In this document: one piece after another, positions 9,313-18,291 of the stretch
Layout of the letters: the number at the start of each line of letters is the position of its first letter
Numbering within the stretch: position 1 is the first letter of the stretch
Origin: Ralstonia sp. TCR112
GTDB taxonomy: Bacteria > Pseudomonadota > Gammaproteobacteria > Burkholderiales > Burkholderiaceae
Direction: 5' to 3'
Assembly (NCBI RefSeq): GCF_007997035.1
Contig: NZ_VOSS01000008.1
Coordinates: 1 to 62,947 of the forward strand
Length of the DNA: 62,947 nt
The notes under the pieces: generated by a model
The model's input: the letters and a program-made list of their open reading frames with translations, nothing else
Told to the model about the DNA's origin: nothing
Database searches by the model: none
Made by a program: the position numbers and the translations under genes

Positions 9313-9708
9313 ATGGATGAAATCGACGAGCTGTCGGATCTGCCGACCCCGCGCTTTATCTGGGGCTTCGCCATTGCCGTCACACCGTCCGGCGAAGTGT
9401 CGCACGATGAATTCGAATACCTGACACACACCCGCGCGCCGCGCTTCACCTGCCGCGTGGTCGAACTCGAAGACGCGCCCGCCGAGCCCGAAGACGAAGG
9501 CGACATCGACGGCCGCATCGTCCACTTCGACAACCCGAAGCGGATGTTCTACATCACCGACCTGGGCCTGGCCCTGATGAACTTCACCCTGTTCGACAAG
9601 GTGGATAACAAGTCCAAGCTGAAGAACGCCTGCGACCAGGCCATCGCCGACTGGCTCACCCGCCGCGATTTTCTCGACTCCGAACCCGACGAAGACGATG
9701 ACGATTGA
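9313..9708 (+). CDS. Conserved hypothetical acidic protein
   Basis: 131-residue, strongly acidic protein ending in a run of Asp/Glu (EPDEDDDD). I do not recognise a named domain. The core has regular strands (PRFIWGFAIAVTPSGEVSHDEFEY and KRMFYITDLGLALMNFTLFDKVDNKSK) typical of a small folded protein. No signal peptide or membrane helix. A weak GAGAAACAAGG ribosome binding site precedes the ATG. It is divergent from the Nudix gene and convergent with the next hypothetical gene. Confidence 0.7.
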   Translation: MDEIDELSDLPTPRFIWGFAIAVTPSGEVSHDEFEYLTHTRAPRFTCRVVELEDAPAEPEDEGDIDGRIVHFDNPKRMFYITDLGLALMNFTLFDKVDNKSKLKNACDQAIADWLTRRDFLDSEPDEDDDD

Positions 9709-9734
9709 GCCTGATCGCTTGATCGCATGATCAT

Positions 9735-10295
9735 TCAGTCCTGACCGGCTGCACCGCCATCCTCGGCAAAGCACAGGTCGGTCAGGCGCACATCTGCATA
9801 GGCGCGCCCAGCGTCCAGCAACGCCGAAACCTGCGCCTTCACCCGCTCCTTCTGAGCGCGCAACGCACGTGGCGGCACGGTCGAATCCTGACCGGTGTGG
9901 TGCAGATACAGCATCTTGTAGGTGAGTTGGCTCACCATCCACTGCCGCAGCACGCGACGCCGGCCGGCATGGTCGGCTTCCAATCCATCGATTTGTCCGA
10001 GCAACGCAGAAAACGCCCGCGCGAGGCTTGCCGGCTCCACGACATCGCCGGCGATGCAACGCTCGGCCAGGGCGCGCGCTTGCGCGGGTGACATGGCGTC
10101 GTCCGTTTCTACGAAGCGATCCTTGGCCGGTTCCGGGCGCGGCGCAGCAGGCCGGCTTGCCAGTCGGGTGGACACCGCGGACAACGCTTCCTGGGCGCGG
10201 CGGATGGACGCCTCCAGCGATTCCGCACTGCCCGGCGCGATGCCGATGGTGGTCGGCATGTCGCTGGATTCTTCGTCGCGTTTTTTGACGTCCAT
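9735..10295 (-). CDS. Hypothetical protein, mostly helical
   Basis: 186-residue protein of unknown function. Low-complexity N-terminus with an Ala/Pro-rich stretch near residues 45-60, then a predicted helical body (MSPAQARALAERCI, FSALLGQIDGLEADHAGRRRVL, RQWMVSQLTYKMLYLHH) with basic patches. The start at 10295 follows GGAGGGAGCG, a strong ribosome binding site, and is much better than the longer in-frame start at 10385. No membrane helix. No neighbour suggests a role. Confidence 0.65.
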   Translation of the reverse strand: MDVKKRDEESSDMPTTIGIAPGSAESLEASIRRAQEALSAVSTRLASRPAAPRPEPAKDRFVETDDAMSPAQARALAERCIAGDVVEPASLARAFSALLGQIDGLEADHAGRRRVLRQWMVSQLTYKMLYLHHTGQDSTVPPRALRAQKERVKAQVSALLDAGRAYADVRLTDLCFAEDGGAAGQD

Positions 10296-10556
10296 CGCTC
10301 CCTCCGGTGATCGCCCGTAACCAGGGGCCTGGTGGACGAAAACGGAATTGTAGAACGCGACGCACATTTCGCGACAAATCGACACAAACGTTCCATATTA
10401 CGAAGACACCGCAAACGATAACGTGGCGTCACAAAACCACGGTGCTCTGTTGGCAGGCATATACGCGGCGCGGTCTCGCCACGGGTAAAATGCCGGATTG
10501 CGCTGACAGCGCATGCACTCAATTGCTGACCGCCTTCGCGCGGCAAGGAAATCGCC

Positions 10557-11459
10557 TTGATCAAGTGGATTATCGTGGCCCTCTATCTGGGCTCCATTCT
10601 GTACGTGCACTTTCGCGGCAAGGTGCGCCTGAAATTCTGGCGCCAGATGTTCGACCACTCGGCCGTGGTCGCGCCGGTCAATTGCTTCATGTACGCGTTT
10701 TCCGGCGTACCGCAGACGCCGTATGTGCCGGTCGAACGCTTTCCGGATCTGGAAAAGCTGCAGGCCGCGTGGCCGCAGATCCGCGACGAGGGCCTGGCGC
10801 TCATCAACCTGCGTAAGATCAAGGCCGCCGAGAAAAACGACGATGCCGGCTTCAACTCGTTCTTCAAGAATGGCTGGAAGCGCTTCTACCTGAAGTGGTA
10901 CGAAGCGCATCACCCTTCAGCCGAACAGCTCTGCCCCCAGACCGTCGCGCTGCTGCGCGATCTCCCCAGTGTGAAGGCGGCGATGTTTGCCGAACTGCCG
11001 CCGGGCGGCAAGCTGAACCCGCACCGTGATCCGTTTGCCGGCTCGCTGCGCTATCACCTGGGCCTGTCTACCCCCAACGACGACCGTTGCTTCATCGAAG
11101 TCGACGGCGAGCGCCACAGCTGGCGCGACGGCCAGGGCGTCGTCTTTGACGAGACCTATCTTCACTGGGCCGAAAACGCCTCCGACAAGGACCGCCTGAT
11201 CCTCTTCTGCGATATCGAACGTCCGATGAAATTCGGCTGGGCGCAGCGCGTCAATAAATGGCTGGGCCGCAAGGTCATGACCGCCGCCAGCTCGCCCAAC
11301 GACGACGGCGACCAGACCGGCGGTATCAACAAGCTGTTCCGCTATGTGTGGGTGATGGGCCAGTACCGCCGACGCTTCAAGGCGTGGAACCGCAAGGTCT
11401 ATTACGTGGTGAAGTTCGGCCTGATCATTGGCGTGGCAGCGTTGATCATCTGGATCTGA
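10557..11459 (+). CDS. lpxO: LpxO-type lipid A dioxygenase (aspartyl/asparaginyl beta-hydroxylase family)
   Basis: 300-residue inner-membrane Fe(II)/2-oxoglutarate dioxygenase. In Salmonella and Pseudomonas LpxO hydroxylates the secondary acyl chain of lipid A. An N-terminal membrane helix (residues 3-17) precedes the catalytic domain with HxD at H156/D158 (NPHRDPFAGS), the distal His at H203 (TYLHWAENASD) and the 2-oxoglutarate-binding Arg in DRLILFCD. A hydrophobic C-terminal helix (residues 280-300) closes it. The start codon is TTG, supported by AAGGAA 8 bases upstream and by the N-terminus matching the family. Confidence 0.88.
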   Translation: MIKWIIVALYLGSILYVHFRGKVRLKFWRQMFDHSAVVAPVNCFMYAFSGVPQTPYVPVERFPDLEKLQAAWPQIRDEGLALINLRKIKAAEKNDDAGFNSFFKNGWKRFYLKWYEAHHPSAEQLCPQTVALLRDLPSVKAAMFAELPPGGKLNPHRDPFAGSLRYHLGLSTPNDDRCFIEVDGERHSWRDGQGVVFDETYLHWAENASDKDRLILFCDIERPMKFGWAQRVNKWLGRKVMTAASSPNDDGDQTGGINKLFRYVWVMGQYRRRFKAWNRKVYYVVKFGLIIGVAALIIWI

Positions 11460-11494
11460 CCGCTGATCCTGCGCGTCTCCTGCATGCACGAAGA

Positions 11495-11519
11495 ACCGGC
11501 CTGAAGCGCCGGTTTTTTG
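11495..11519 (+). terminator. Rho-independent terminator after lpxO
   Basis: ACCGGC/GCCGGT stem with a 7-base loop followed by TTTTTT, 35 bp past the lpxO stop. The remaining 250 bp up to the next gene show no gene and presumably hold its promoter. Confidence 0.85.
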
Positions 11520-11773
11520 TTGCGCGTGAAAAAGGCGACTCACATTGCAGTCGGCTTGCGTTTTTACAAAGCCGTGAAGCAAAAGCGCCACATGCGGCAC
11601 AAATCTCGCCTAATGTCAGGAATTGAGCGCTCCGGCGCTTATGCGATATGGCGGGCACGCCGCTTGCTCCACCTTGGTCGACACCCTTGCCCAGCGCATG
11701 GGACCGAGTCAGAGCCGGGATGCGTGTGTGCCTGTGTCCCTCGTCAACAACAAAGACAGTGAGATCGATCGCC

Positions 11774-12391
11774 ATGAAAAAGAACCTCATCAGCCGCCAG
11801 ACCCTCGTCACCCGCGCCGCCGCCCTTGCTGCTGTCGCACTGCTCGGTACCCAGATCGCGGCCTGTACCACGACCAGCCCGAATGCGCAGGGCTCCGACG
11901 TAATGTCGTCGACCAACAAGCACGCCACCACCAATTCGCAAGCGGATTCCGTGCTGTCACGCCTGTACACCACGGCCAATGGCTCGCGTGACCTGGTTGC
12001 GCGCGCCAAGGGCGTGCTGGTCTTCCCATCGGTGCTGAACGCCGGCTTCGTGGTGGGCGGCCAGTACGGCGAAGGCGTGCTGCGCACCGGCGGCGGCCGT
12101 CCGCTGGGCTACTACAACATCGCGTCGGCGTCAGTGGGCTTCCAGGCCGGCGCGCAATCGCGTGCGCTCATCATTCTGTTCATGACGGACGAAGCGCTGC
12201 AGAAATTCCAGAACAGCCAAGGCTGGACGGCCGGCGTCGATGCCACCGTGGCGCTGGCAAAGATCGGCGCGAACGGCGCGGTCGATACCAACACCGCCCA
12301 GCAGCCGATCATCGGCTTCAACCTGACCAACGCGGGCCTGATGGCCGGCGCATCGATCGAAGGCACGAAGATCACGAAGCAGAACAACTGA
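11774..12391 (+). CDS. YSC84/SYLF-domain lipoprotein
   Basis: 205-residue exported lipoprotein. The basic start MKKNLISRQ, hydrophobic segment and lipobox TQIAAC (Cys about residue 31) indicate processing by signal peptidase II. The mature part carries the SYLF (Ysc84) lipid-binding domain: RAKGVLVFPSVLNAGFVVGG, GYYNIASASVGFQAGAQS and the Gly-rich end NLTNAGLMAGASIEGTK. Function in bacteria is unknown; eukaryotic SYLF domains bind phosphoinositides. The start at 11774 was chosen because it begins a proper signal peptide; a longer in-frame version from 11648 lacks one. Confidence 0.88.
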   Translation: MKKNLISRQTLVTRAAALAAVALLGTQIAACTTTSPNAQGSDVMSSTNKHATTNSQADSVLSRLYTTANGSRDLVARAKGVLVFPSVLNAGFVVGGQYGEGVLRTGGGRPLGYYNIASASVGFQAGAQSRALIILFMTDEALQKFQNSQGWTAGVDATVALAKIGANGAVDTNTAQQPIIGFNLTNAGLMAGASIEGTKITKQNN

Positions 12392-12414
12392 CCGGCGCTT
12401 CGCTGAACGCCAAT

Positions 12415-12442
12415 GCCGCCGTCTCGCACGGCGGTTTTTTTT
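12415..12442 (+). terminator. Rho-independent terminator after SYLF lipoprotein gene
   Basis: CCGCCGT/ACGGCGG stem with a 5-base loop and a run of eight T, about 25 bp after the stop codon. Confidence 0.87.
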
Positions 12443-12600
12443 GCCCGAATCCCGCATCCAGCGTTGTGGCAATGTTGCAGCCCTAGGGAAATCCGGAGGG
12501 GCGGTGCGGAGCTTCTCGGCTAGCATCGTGCGGCCGATGTTGCGGTGCGCTGCCGTATCGGCACAAGACAAAACAATCACCCAAAAAAAAAGGGGGAGAC

Positions 12601-13752
12601 ATGACAGGTCGCAACACCGCCTTGCGCGGCGCCATTGTATGCGCATGGCTGTCGGGGCTGTTGCTGGCATCTGGCCACACGATGGCCGAGCCGGGCGTCA
12701 CCGACACCAAGATCATCATCGGCCAGACGGCGGGCTTCACGGGTCCCGCCGGCGAACAGGTCCAGGAGATGACGCAGGGCGCCAAGCTTTATCTCGATGC
12801 CGTGAACCGCGGGGGCGGCGTGAATGGGCGCAAGATCGAGTTGATCTCGGAAGACGACGCCTTCGATGCGGCAGCCTCAAAGAAACACGCGCACGCACTG
12901 CTGGTCGACAAGCAGGTCTTTGCCCTCTTCCTGCCGCGCGGCACCCCGAATACCGAGGCGATCATGACGGAGGCGCGTCCGCTCGGCGTGCCGGTGGTGG
13001 CGCCGTCCACCGGTGCCTCAACGTTCTTCGATCAGCCCGACCCGCTGCTCTTCGTGGTACGCGCAAAATACCAGGCTGAGATTGCCGAGCTGGTGCATTA
13101 CTTCGACACGCTCGGCCTGCGCCGCCTGGCGCTCGTGAACGTGAACGACACCTTCGGCAAGGACACCGAGATCGGCTTCAACAACGCCACGAAAAAGCTC
13201 CCCGCCGACGCGCACAGCATCTTCACCGTCGACCGCCTGAAACCGGATATCGCCAAGGCCGCGGCAGACGTCGGCAAGTTCGCACCCCAAGCGGTGATCT
13301 TGGCCTGCCCGGGCACGACGGCGCGCGCAATGATCGAGGCGCTCAACAAGCAAGGCACGGTGACGCAGATTGCCGCGCTGTCCAACAACGCCGGTCTGGC
13401 CTTTGCGAAATCGCTGGGGGCGCTGGGGCGCGGCGTGGTGGTTTCGCAGGTCATGCCCTCCCCTGTGCGCTCGACTTCGTTGCTGGGCCGGGAGTTGGCA
13501 TCCAGCGCGAAGGCGGCCGGGGTGACGCCGTCCTACGCCATGATGGAGGGCTACGCCGCCGCGCGCGTGCTGGTCGAAGGGCTCAAGCGCGCGGGCAGGT
13601 CACCGACGCGCGCCAGCTTTGTCTCGGGGCTGGAATCAGCCGGCACGATCGACCTGGGCGGGTTGGAAGTCCGCTACGGCCCGAACCTGCGCAAGGGGGC
13701 GAACTATGTCGAGCTGACGGTGATTGGGCCGAACGGCACCTTCGTCAAATAG
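12601..13752 (+). CDS. Periplasmic binding protein of the branched-chain amino acid (type 1) family, orphan
   Basis: 383-residue periplasmic solute-binding protein. Signal peptide at residues 1-29 with cleavage near TMA-EPG. The mature protein has the Leu/Ile/Val-binding fold: IIIGQTAGFTGPAGEQVQ at the ligand pocket, then GAKLYLDAVNRGGGVNGRKI and a second lobe with LRRLALVNVNDTFGKD. It starts after an excellent GGGGGAG ribosome binding site. No permease or ATPase of the branched-chain class is nearby, so it either serves a transporter encoded elsewhere or acts as a sensor. It ends 163 bp before the LysR gene and is probably a separate transcript. Confidence 0.88.
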   Translation: MTGRNTALRGAIVCAWLSGLLLASGHTMAEPGVTDTKIIIGQTAGFTGPAGEQVQEMTQGAKLYLDAVNRGGGVNGRKIELISEDDAFDAAASKKHAHALLVDKQVFALFLPRGTPNTEAIMTEARPLGVPVVAPSTGASTFFDQPDPLLFVVRAKYQAEIAELVHYFDTLGLRRLALVNVNDTFGKDTEIGFNNATKKLPADAHSIFTVDRLKPDIAKAAADVGKFAPQAVILACPGTTARAMIEALNKQGTVTQIAALSNNAGLAFAKSLGALGRGVVVSQVMPSPVRSTSLLGRELASSAKAAGVTPSYAMMEGYAAARVLVEGLKRAGRSPTRASFVSGLESAGTIDLGGLEVRYGPNLRKGANYVELTVIGPNGTFVK

Positions 13753-13914
13753 ACGCCTGCTGCGCCGCAGCCTGCCTCGGCAGTGGTTACACCGCAGGAC
13801 ATAGCGGTTGCCAGCGCAAAACGCATGAGTACATAAGAAAATACTATTTGGAAATCGCATGCTGCCTCTACCAGAATGCACGAACAACATGCATGACTGG
13901 GATCAAACAGGCGG

Positions 13915-14889
13915 ATGGAACTCCGACAACTCGAAGCATTTGCCGCGGTCATGTCGACCGGCAGCGTCACTGCGGCAGGCAAGCTGCTGGGGCGCTCGCA
14001 GCCCGCCATCAGCCGGCTCATCCAGGACCTCGAAGCCGAAATCGGCTACGCCCTGTTCACACGCGCGGGGCCGCGCGTCTCGCCGACGGAGCAGGGTTTC
14101 CTGCTGTACGAGGACGTTGAGCATACGCTGATCAGCTTACGTCAGATACGCACGCGCGCCGAAGAAATCGCGCGCGGCGAGGCACGCCCGCTGCGCCTGG
14201 CGGCCACGTCGGCATTGGCGGCCGGTTTGCTGCCCGCTGCCTTGGCCGATGAGCCGGAACTCGCGCAGCACATCCAGATTCGCAGCGCGTCGCCCGAACA
14301 GGTCGTGCACGCCGTGCTGACCGGCGCCGCCGACCTTGGCATCAGCAGCCTCCCGCTGGAGCATCGCGGCGTAACCGTGCACTGGATCGGCGAAGCTGCC
14401 TGCGTGGCGGCCGTACGGGCAAACGACCCGCTGGCCGCCGGCAGGCGCGTCGCATTGGCCGACTGCGCCGGACAGCGCATCATCACGATGCACAACCCGT
14501 ATCGATTGCGCCGCCGTCTGGACCAGGCACTGGCGAAGGCCGGCGTAGAGCCCACCTCCCTCATCGAGACCAACGCGTCGCTCAATGCACTGACCGCCGT
14601 GCGTGCGGGCCTGGGCGTCGCGTTGCTGGAGCCCGTGACGGCATACGGTGTGCCGATCGACGGCGTGACCGTGCGCCCGATCGACGCCGACATCCCGTTC
14701 TTCTTTGGCGTGATCACCCCCGAGGCCAAGCGGCCCTCGGCGGCGGTGACCTCGCTGACCGACGCGCTCGCGCACGCAGCGCAGCGTCTGCTGCCGGACT
14801 GCAAGCTGCACGATCCGGCACGTCATGCCAGCATGCTGCAGGTGCTGTATGGCGAATCCATCAACGAAACCGAAGGCGCGTCCGCATGA
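13915..14889 (+). CDS. LysR-family transcriptional regulator heading an ABC importer operon
   Basis: 324-residue LysR-type regulator. The N-terminal winged helix (MELRQLEAFAAVMSTGSV, SQPAISRLIQDLEAEIG) is followed by a two-lobe effector-binding domain (RLAATSALAAGLLP to about residue 300). Unusually for the family it is co-oriented with its likely targets: its stop overlaps the next start as ATGA at 14886-14889, so it is probably translated with them and controls its own operon. The AT-rich stretch upstream (13830-13860) contains AGTA-N10-TACT, a weak candidate operator. The effector is unknown and may be the imported substrate. Confidence 0.92.
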   Translation: MELRQLEAFAAVMSTGSVTAAGKLLGRSQPAISRLIQDLEAEIGYALFTRAGPRVSPTEQGFLLYEDVEHTLISLRQIRTRAEEIARGEARPLRLAATSALAAGLLPAALADEPELAQHIQIRSASPEQVVHAVLTGAADLGISSLPLEHRGVTVHWIGEAACVAAVRANDPLAAGRRVALADCAGQRIITMHNPYRLRRRLDQALAKAGVEPTSLIETNASLNALTAVRAGLGVALLEPVTAYGVPIDGVTVRPIDADIPFFFGVITPEAKRPSAAVTSLTDALAHAAQRLLPDCKLHDPARHASMLQVLYGESINETEGASA

Positions 14890-16385
14890 CCGCTGCACAA
14901 CAAGACAACGCGCCGCAAGCAGCCGGGCTCGCAGCGCTGGAAGCCCGTTTGCACCAGGACCTGTCGTGGCTCGAACTCCCCGCGAAAAACTGGACGCTGC
15001 CACACACGTTAGAAGGGCAACCCGTGCTGGACGTGGCCGTCATCGGGGGCGGCATGGCGGGCCTGGCGGCGGCGGCATCGCTCAAGCATCTCGGCATCGG
15101 CGTGGTGATATTCGACCGCTCGCCCGCCGGCTTCGAAGGCCCGTGGGCAACGACGGCGCGCATGGAAACGCTGCGCTCGCCAAAGCAACTGACCGGCCCT
15201 GCGCTGGGCCTGCCGGCGTTGACGTTCCGCGCATGGTTTGAAGCGCAGTTCGGCACCGATGCGTGGGAGGTGCTCGACAAGATCCCGCGCCTGCAATGGA
15301 TGGACTACCTGCGCTGGTACCGCCGCGTCCTGCAGCTCGACGTGCGCAACGAACATTACGTGAAGGCGATCCACCCGCGCGTGGATGGCGCCGTTGAATT
15401 GCTGATCGACGCGCCGGGCCAACCGACGCAGCGCGTGTTTGCGCGCCGCGTGGTGCTGGCCACCGGCCGTGATGGGCTGGGCGGCCCATCCGTGCCCGAC
15501 TTCGCGCATCGGCTGCCGCGCCGCTGGTGGGCGCATTCGTCTGACGCGATGGACTACGGCACGCTGGCCGGCAAGCGCGTGGGCGTGATCGGCGCAGGCG
15601 CATCCGCGATGGATTCGGCCGCGACGGCGCTGGAAGCCGGTGCCGCCAGCGTCGACATGCTGATCCGCCGCCCCGACCTGCCGCGTGTGAACAAGGGCAA
15701 GGGCGCCGGCAGCCCAGGCCTCGTGCATGGCCACCTGCATCTGCCCGACGCATGGAAATGGCGCATCCGCCATTACATCAATGTCGAGCAGGTGCCCCCG
15801 CCGCGCGGCAGCACGCTGCGTGTGTCGCGGCATCCGAACGCGCGCTTCAACCTGGGTTGCGGCATCCTGGGCGTCGACGAGCACGACGGCGTGCTGCACG
15901 TGGCCACGACCAAGGGCGTATTCCAGTTGGACTTCCTGATCTTCTCGACGGGCTTTCGGACCGACTGGGCCGCGCGCCCCGAATTCAGCGCACTGGCGCC
16001 GCACATCCGTCAATGGCGCGACCGCTACACACCGCGCCCCGGCGAGGAAGACGCAGAACTGGCCGATTCGCCCGACCTCGGCCACGCGTTCGAATTTCGC
16101 GAGAAAACGCCCGGCACGCTGCCCGGCCTGTCGCGCGTGCATTGCTTCTGCTATCCGGCGTCGGTCACGCACGGCAGCGTCTCGGGCGACATCCCGGCCA
16201 TCAGCGAAGGTGCGAAGCGGCTGGCGCAGGGCATTGCCGGCATGCTGTACCAGGAAGACATCGACGCGCACTACGCCGCCATCCAGGCCTATGCCGAGCC
16301 CGAAATCTTCGGCGATGAATGGACGCCCGCCCCGCCGCCCGGTGTTGAAGCGAATACCACTTCCAGCCAGGAGGCTGCGCGATGA
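14886..16385 (+). CDS. FAD/NAD(P)-binding monooxygenase-like protein
   Basis: 499-residue soluble flavoprotein resembling flavin-containing monooxygenases. There are two Rossmann motifs: GGGMAGLAAAASL near residue 55 for FAD and GAGASAMDSAAT near residue 237 for NAD(P)H. Between them WWAHSSDAMDY resembles a degenerate FMO fingerprint. A C-terminal FSTGFRTDW matches the conserved TGF motif of the class. The substrate is unknown. Both neighbours overlap it by ATGA, so it is translationally coupled to the LysR regulator and to the importer permease, implying oxidation of whatever is imported. It sits where related loci often carry a luciferase-like FMN monooxygenase. Confidence 0.85.
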   Translation: MTAAQQDNAPQAAGLAALEARLHQDLSWLELPAKNWTLPHTLEGQPVLDVAVIGGGMAGLAAAASLKHLGIGVVIFDRSPAGFEGPWATTARMETLRSPKQLTGPALGLPALTFRAWFEAQFGTDAWEVLDKIPRLQWMDYLRWYRRVLQLDVRNEHYVKAIHPRVDGAVELLIDAPGQPTQRVFARRVVLATGRDGLGGPSVPDFAHRLPRRWWAHSSDAMDYGTLAGKRVGVIGAGASAMDSAATALEAGAASVDMLIRRPDLPRVNKGKGAGSPGLVHGHLHLPDAWKWRIRHYINVEQVPPPRGSTLRVSRHPNARFNLGCGILGVDEHDGVLHVATTKGVFQLDFLIFSTGFRTDWAARPEFSALAPHIRQWRDRYTPRPGEEDAELADSPDLGHAFEFREKTPGTLPGLSRVHCFCYPASVTHGSVSGDIPAISEGAKRLAQGIAGMLYQEDIDAHYAAIQAYAEPEIFGDEWTPAPPPGVEANTTSSQEAAR

Positions 16386-17365
16386 CAGGTTGGTTAATCC
16401 GCCGCATCGGCCAGGCGCTGCTGGTCGTGCTGGTGATGACGGTGATCGTCTTCATCGGCCTGCACGCCATCGGCAACCCGGTCGACATCCTGATCGGCCA
16501 GGACGTGGATCAGATCGACCGCGCGCGCATCATTGCCGAGCTGGGTCTGGACAAGCCGCTGTGGGAGCAGTACCTCGCCTTCCTGAACGGCGCGCTGCAC
16601 GGCAATCTCGGCAAGAGCTTCGTCTACAACGAACCGGCCATCCAGCTGATCCTGCAACGGCTGCCGGCCACGCTGGAGCTGGCGTTTTCTGCGCTGATCA
16701 TCGCGGTGGTGATCGGCGTGCCGCTGGGGCTGTTCGCGGGACTGTATCCGCGCCATCCGGTGTCGCGCCTGCTCATGACGGGCAGCGTGGTGGGATTCTC
16801 ATTGCCGACGTTCTGGGTGGGCCTGATGCTGATCATGGCGTTCAGCGTGAGCCTCGGCTGGCTGCCCGCAAGCGGACGCGGCGAAACGGCGCGCCTGTTC
16901 GGCATCGAATGGTCGTGGCTGACGGTCGATGGCCTGCGGCACCTCGTGCTGCCGGCGGTCAACCTGTCGCTGTTCAAGCTCTCGCTGGTGCTGCGGCTGA
17001 CGTCTGCGGGCGTGCGCGAGGTGCTGCCGCAGGACTTCGTGAAGTTCGCGCGTGCCAAGGGGCTGTCGCCGCTGCGCGTGGTGCTGGCGCACGTGCTGCG
17101 CAACACGCTGATCCCGCTGGTGACGGTGCTGGGCCTGGAGCTGGGCTCGACCATCGCCTTTGCGGTGGTGACGGAAAGCATCTTTGCGTGGCCCGGCGCG
17201 GGCAAGCTGATCCTCGATAGCATCAACTCGCTGGACCGGCCGGTCATCGTTTCCTACCTCATCGTCGTGGTGTGCCTGTTCGTGTCGCTCAACCTGATCG
17301 TCGACATCCTGTATCGGCTGCTGGACCCACGCGTGCGTGCGGCGGACAGCGCGGAGGCTGCATGA
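16382..17365 (+). CDS. Peptide/nickel-type ABC transporter permease (DppB-like)
   Basis: 327-residue inner-membrane permease of the OppB/DppB class. An N-terminal helix (LLVVLVMTVIVFIGL) is followed by a periplasmic stretch and five further membrane segments. The EAA-type cytoplasmic loop that contacts the ATPase is seen around KFARAKGLSPLRVVLAHVLRNTLIP. Length and topology match the family. It overlaps its upstream and downstream genes by ATGA. The substrate class suggested by the family is oligopeptides or similar polar compounds, but family-5 importers also carry opines, heme, nickel and others. Confidence 0.93.
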   Translation: MTGWLIRRIGQALLVVLVMTVIVFIGLHAIGNPVDILIGQDVDQIDRARIIAELGLDKPLWEQYLAFLNGALHGNLGKSFVYNEPAIQLILQRLPATLELAFSALIIAVVIGVPLGLFAGLYPRHPVSRLLMTGSVVGFSLPTFWVGLMLIMAFSVSLGWLPASGRGETARLFGIEWSWLTVDGLRHLVLPAVNLSLFKLSLVLRLTSAGVREVLPQDFVKFARAKGLSPLRVVLAHVLRNTLIPLVTVLGLELGSTIAFAVVTESIFAWPGAGKLILDSINSLDRPVIVSYLIVVVCLFVSLNLIVDILYRLLDPRVRAADSAEAA

Positions 17366-18291
17366 TCAATACAACTCCGCGACCCACCACCGCAGCGGCG
17401 GTTGCCGCCCCGCGCAAGCAGTCGCCGTGGCGCCGCGTGGTGTCCGATTTTCTGGCATCCAAGACCGCCGTCTTTGGGCTCGTGGTGGTCGTGATCCTGA
17501 TGCTCGCCGCGCTGGCCGCGCCGTGGATCACGCCGCAGAATCCATACGACCTGATGCAGCTCGACGTGCTGGACTCGCGCCTGCCGCCGGGCTCGCCGAA
17601 TGGCTTGGGGACGTTCACGTACTGGCTCGGCACCGATGGCCAAGGGCGTGATCTGTATTCCGGCATCCTCTATGGCCTGCGCATCAGCCTGGGCGTGGGG
17701 ATCGGTTCGGCAGCCGTGGCGGCGGTGATCGGCACGCTGCTCGGCCTGATTGCCGCGTATGCCGGCGGCCGCGTCGACAGCATCATCATGCGCACGGTCG
17801 ACCTGCTGCTGTCGTTCCCGTCGGTGCTGGTGGCGATGATGATCCTCGCCTATCTCGGCAAGAGCATCACGAATGTGGTGCTGACCCTCGTGCTGCTGGA
17901 GTGGGCGTATTACGCGCGCACGGTGCGCGGCCAAGCGCTCGTTGAGCGTCGGCGCGAATACGTGGAAGCCGCCCGCTCGCTCGCCCTGCCCGGCTGGCGC
18001 ATTGCGCTCAGGCACATCCTGCCGAACTGCCTGCCGCCGCTGATCGTCGTGGGCACGCTCCAGGTGGCGCGCGCGATCACGCTGGAGGCAACGCTGTCGT
18101 TCCTGGGCCTGGGCGTGCCGATTACCGAGCCGTCTCTTGGCCTGCTGATTTCCAACGGATACCAATACATGCTCTCTGGCCAGTACTGGATCAGTTTCTA
18201 TCCGGGCATCGCGCTGTTGCTGGCGCTGGTGGCCATCAACCTGGTGGGCGACCGCCTGCGTGAAGTGCTGAACCCGAGGACGCAACGATGA
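17362..18291 (+). CDS. Peptide/nickel-type ABC transporter permease (DppC-like)
   Basis: 309-residue second permease of the same importer. An N-terminal cytoplasmic tail and first helix (FGLVVVVILMLAALAAPW) are followed by the periplasmic loop typical of DppC/OppC with LGTDGQGRDLYSGILYG, then five helices with the EAA loop around YVEAARSLALPGWRIALRHILPN. The start at 17362 overlaps the previous stop as ATGA; an in-frame start further upstream lies inside the preceding gene and is rejected. It pairs with the DppB-like subunit to form the channel. Confidence 0.93.
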   Translation: MINTTPRPTTAAAVAAPRKQSPWRRVVSDFLASKTAVFGLVVVVILMLAALAAPWITPQNPYDLMQLDVLDSRLPPGSPNGLGTFTYWLGTDGQGRDLYSGILYGLRISLGVGIGSAAVAAVIGTLLGLIAAYAGGRVDSIIMRTVDLLLSFPSVLVAMMILAYLGKSITNVVLTLVLLEWAYYARTVRGQALVERRREYVEAARSLALPGWRIALRHILPNCLPPLIVVGTLQVARAITLEATLSFLGLGVPITEPSLGLLISNGYQYMLSGQYWISFYPGIALLLALVAINLVGDRLREVLNPRTQR

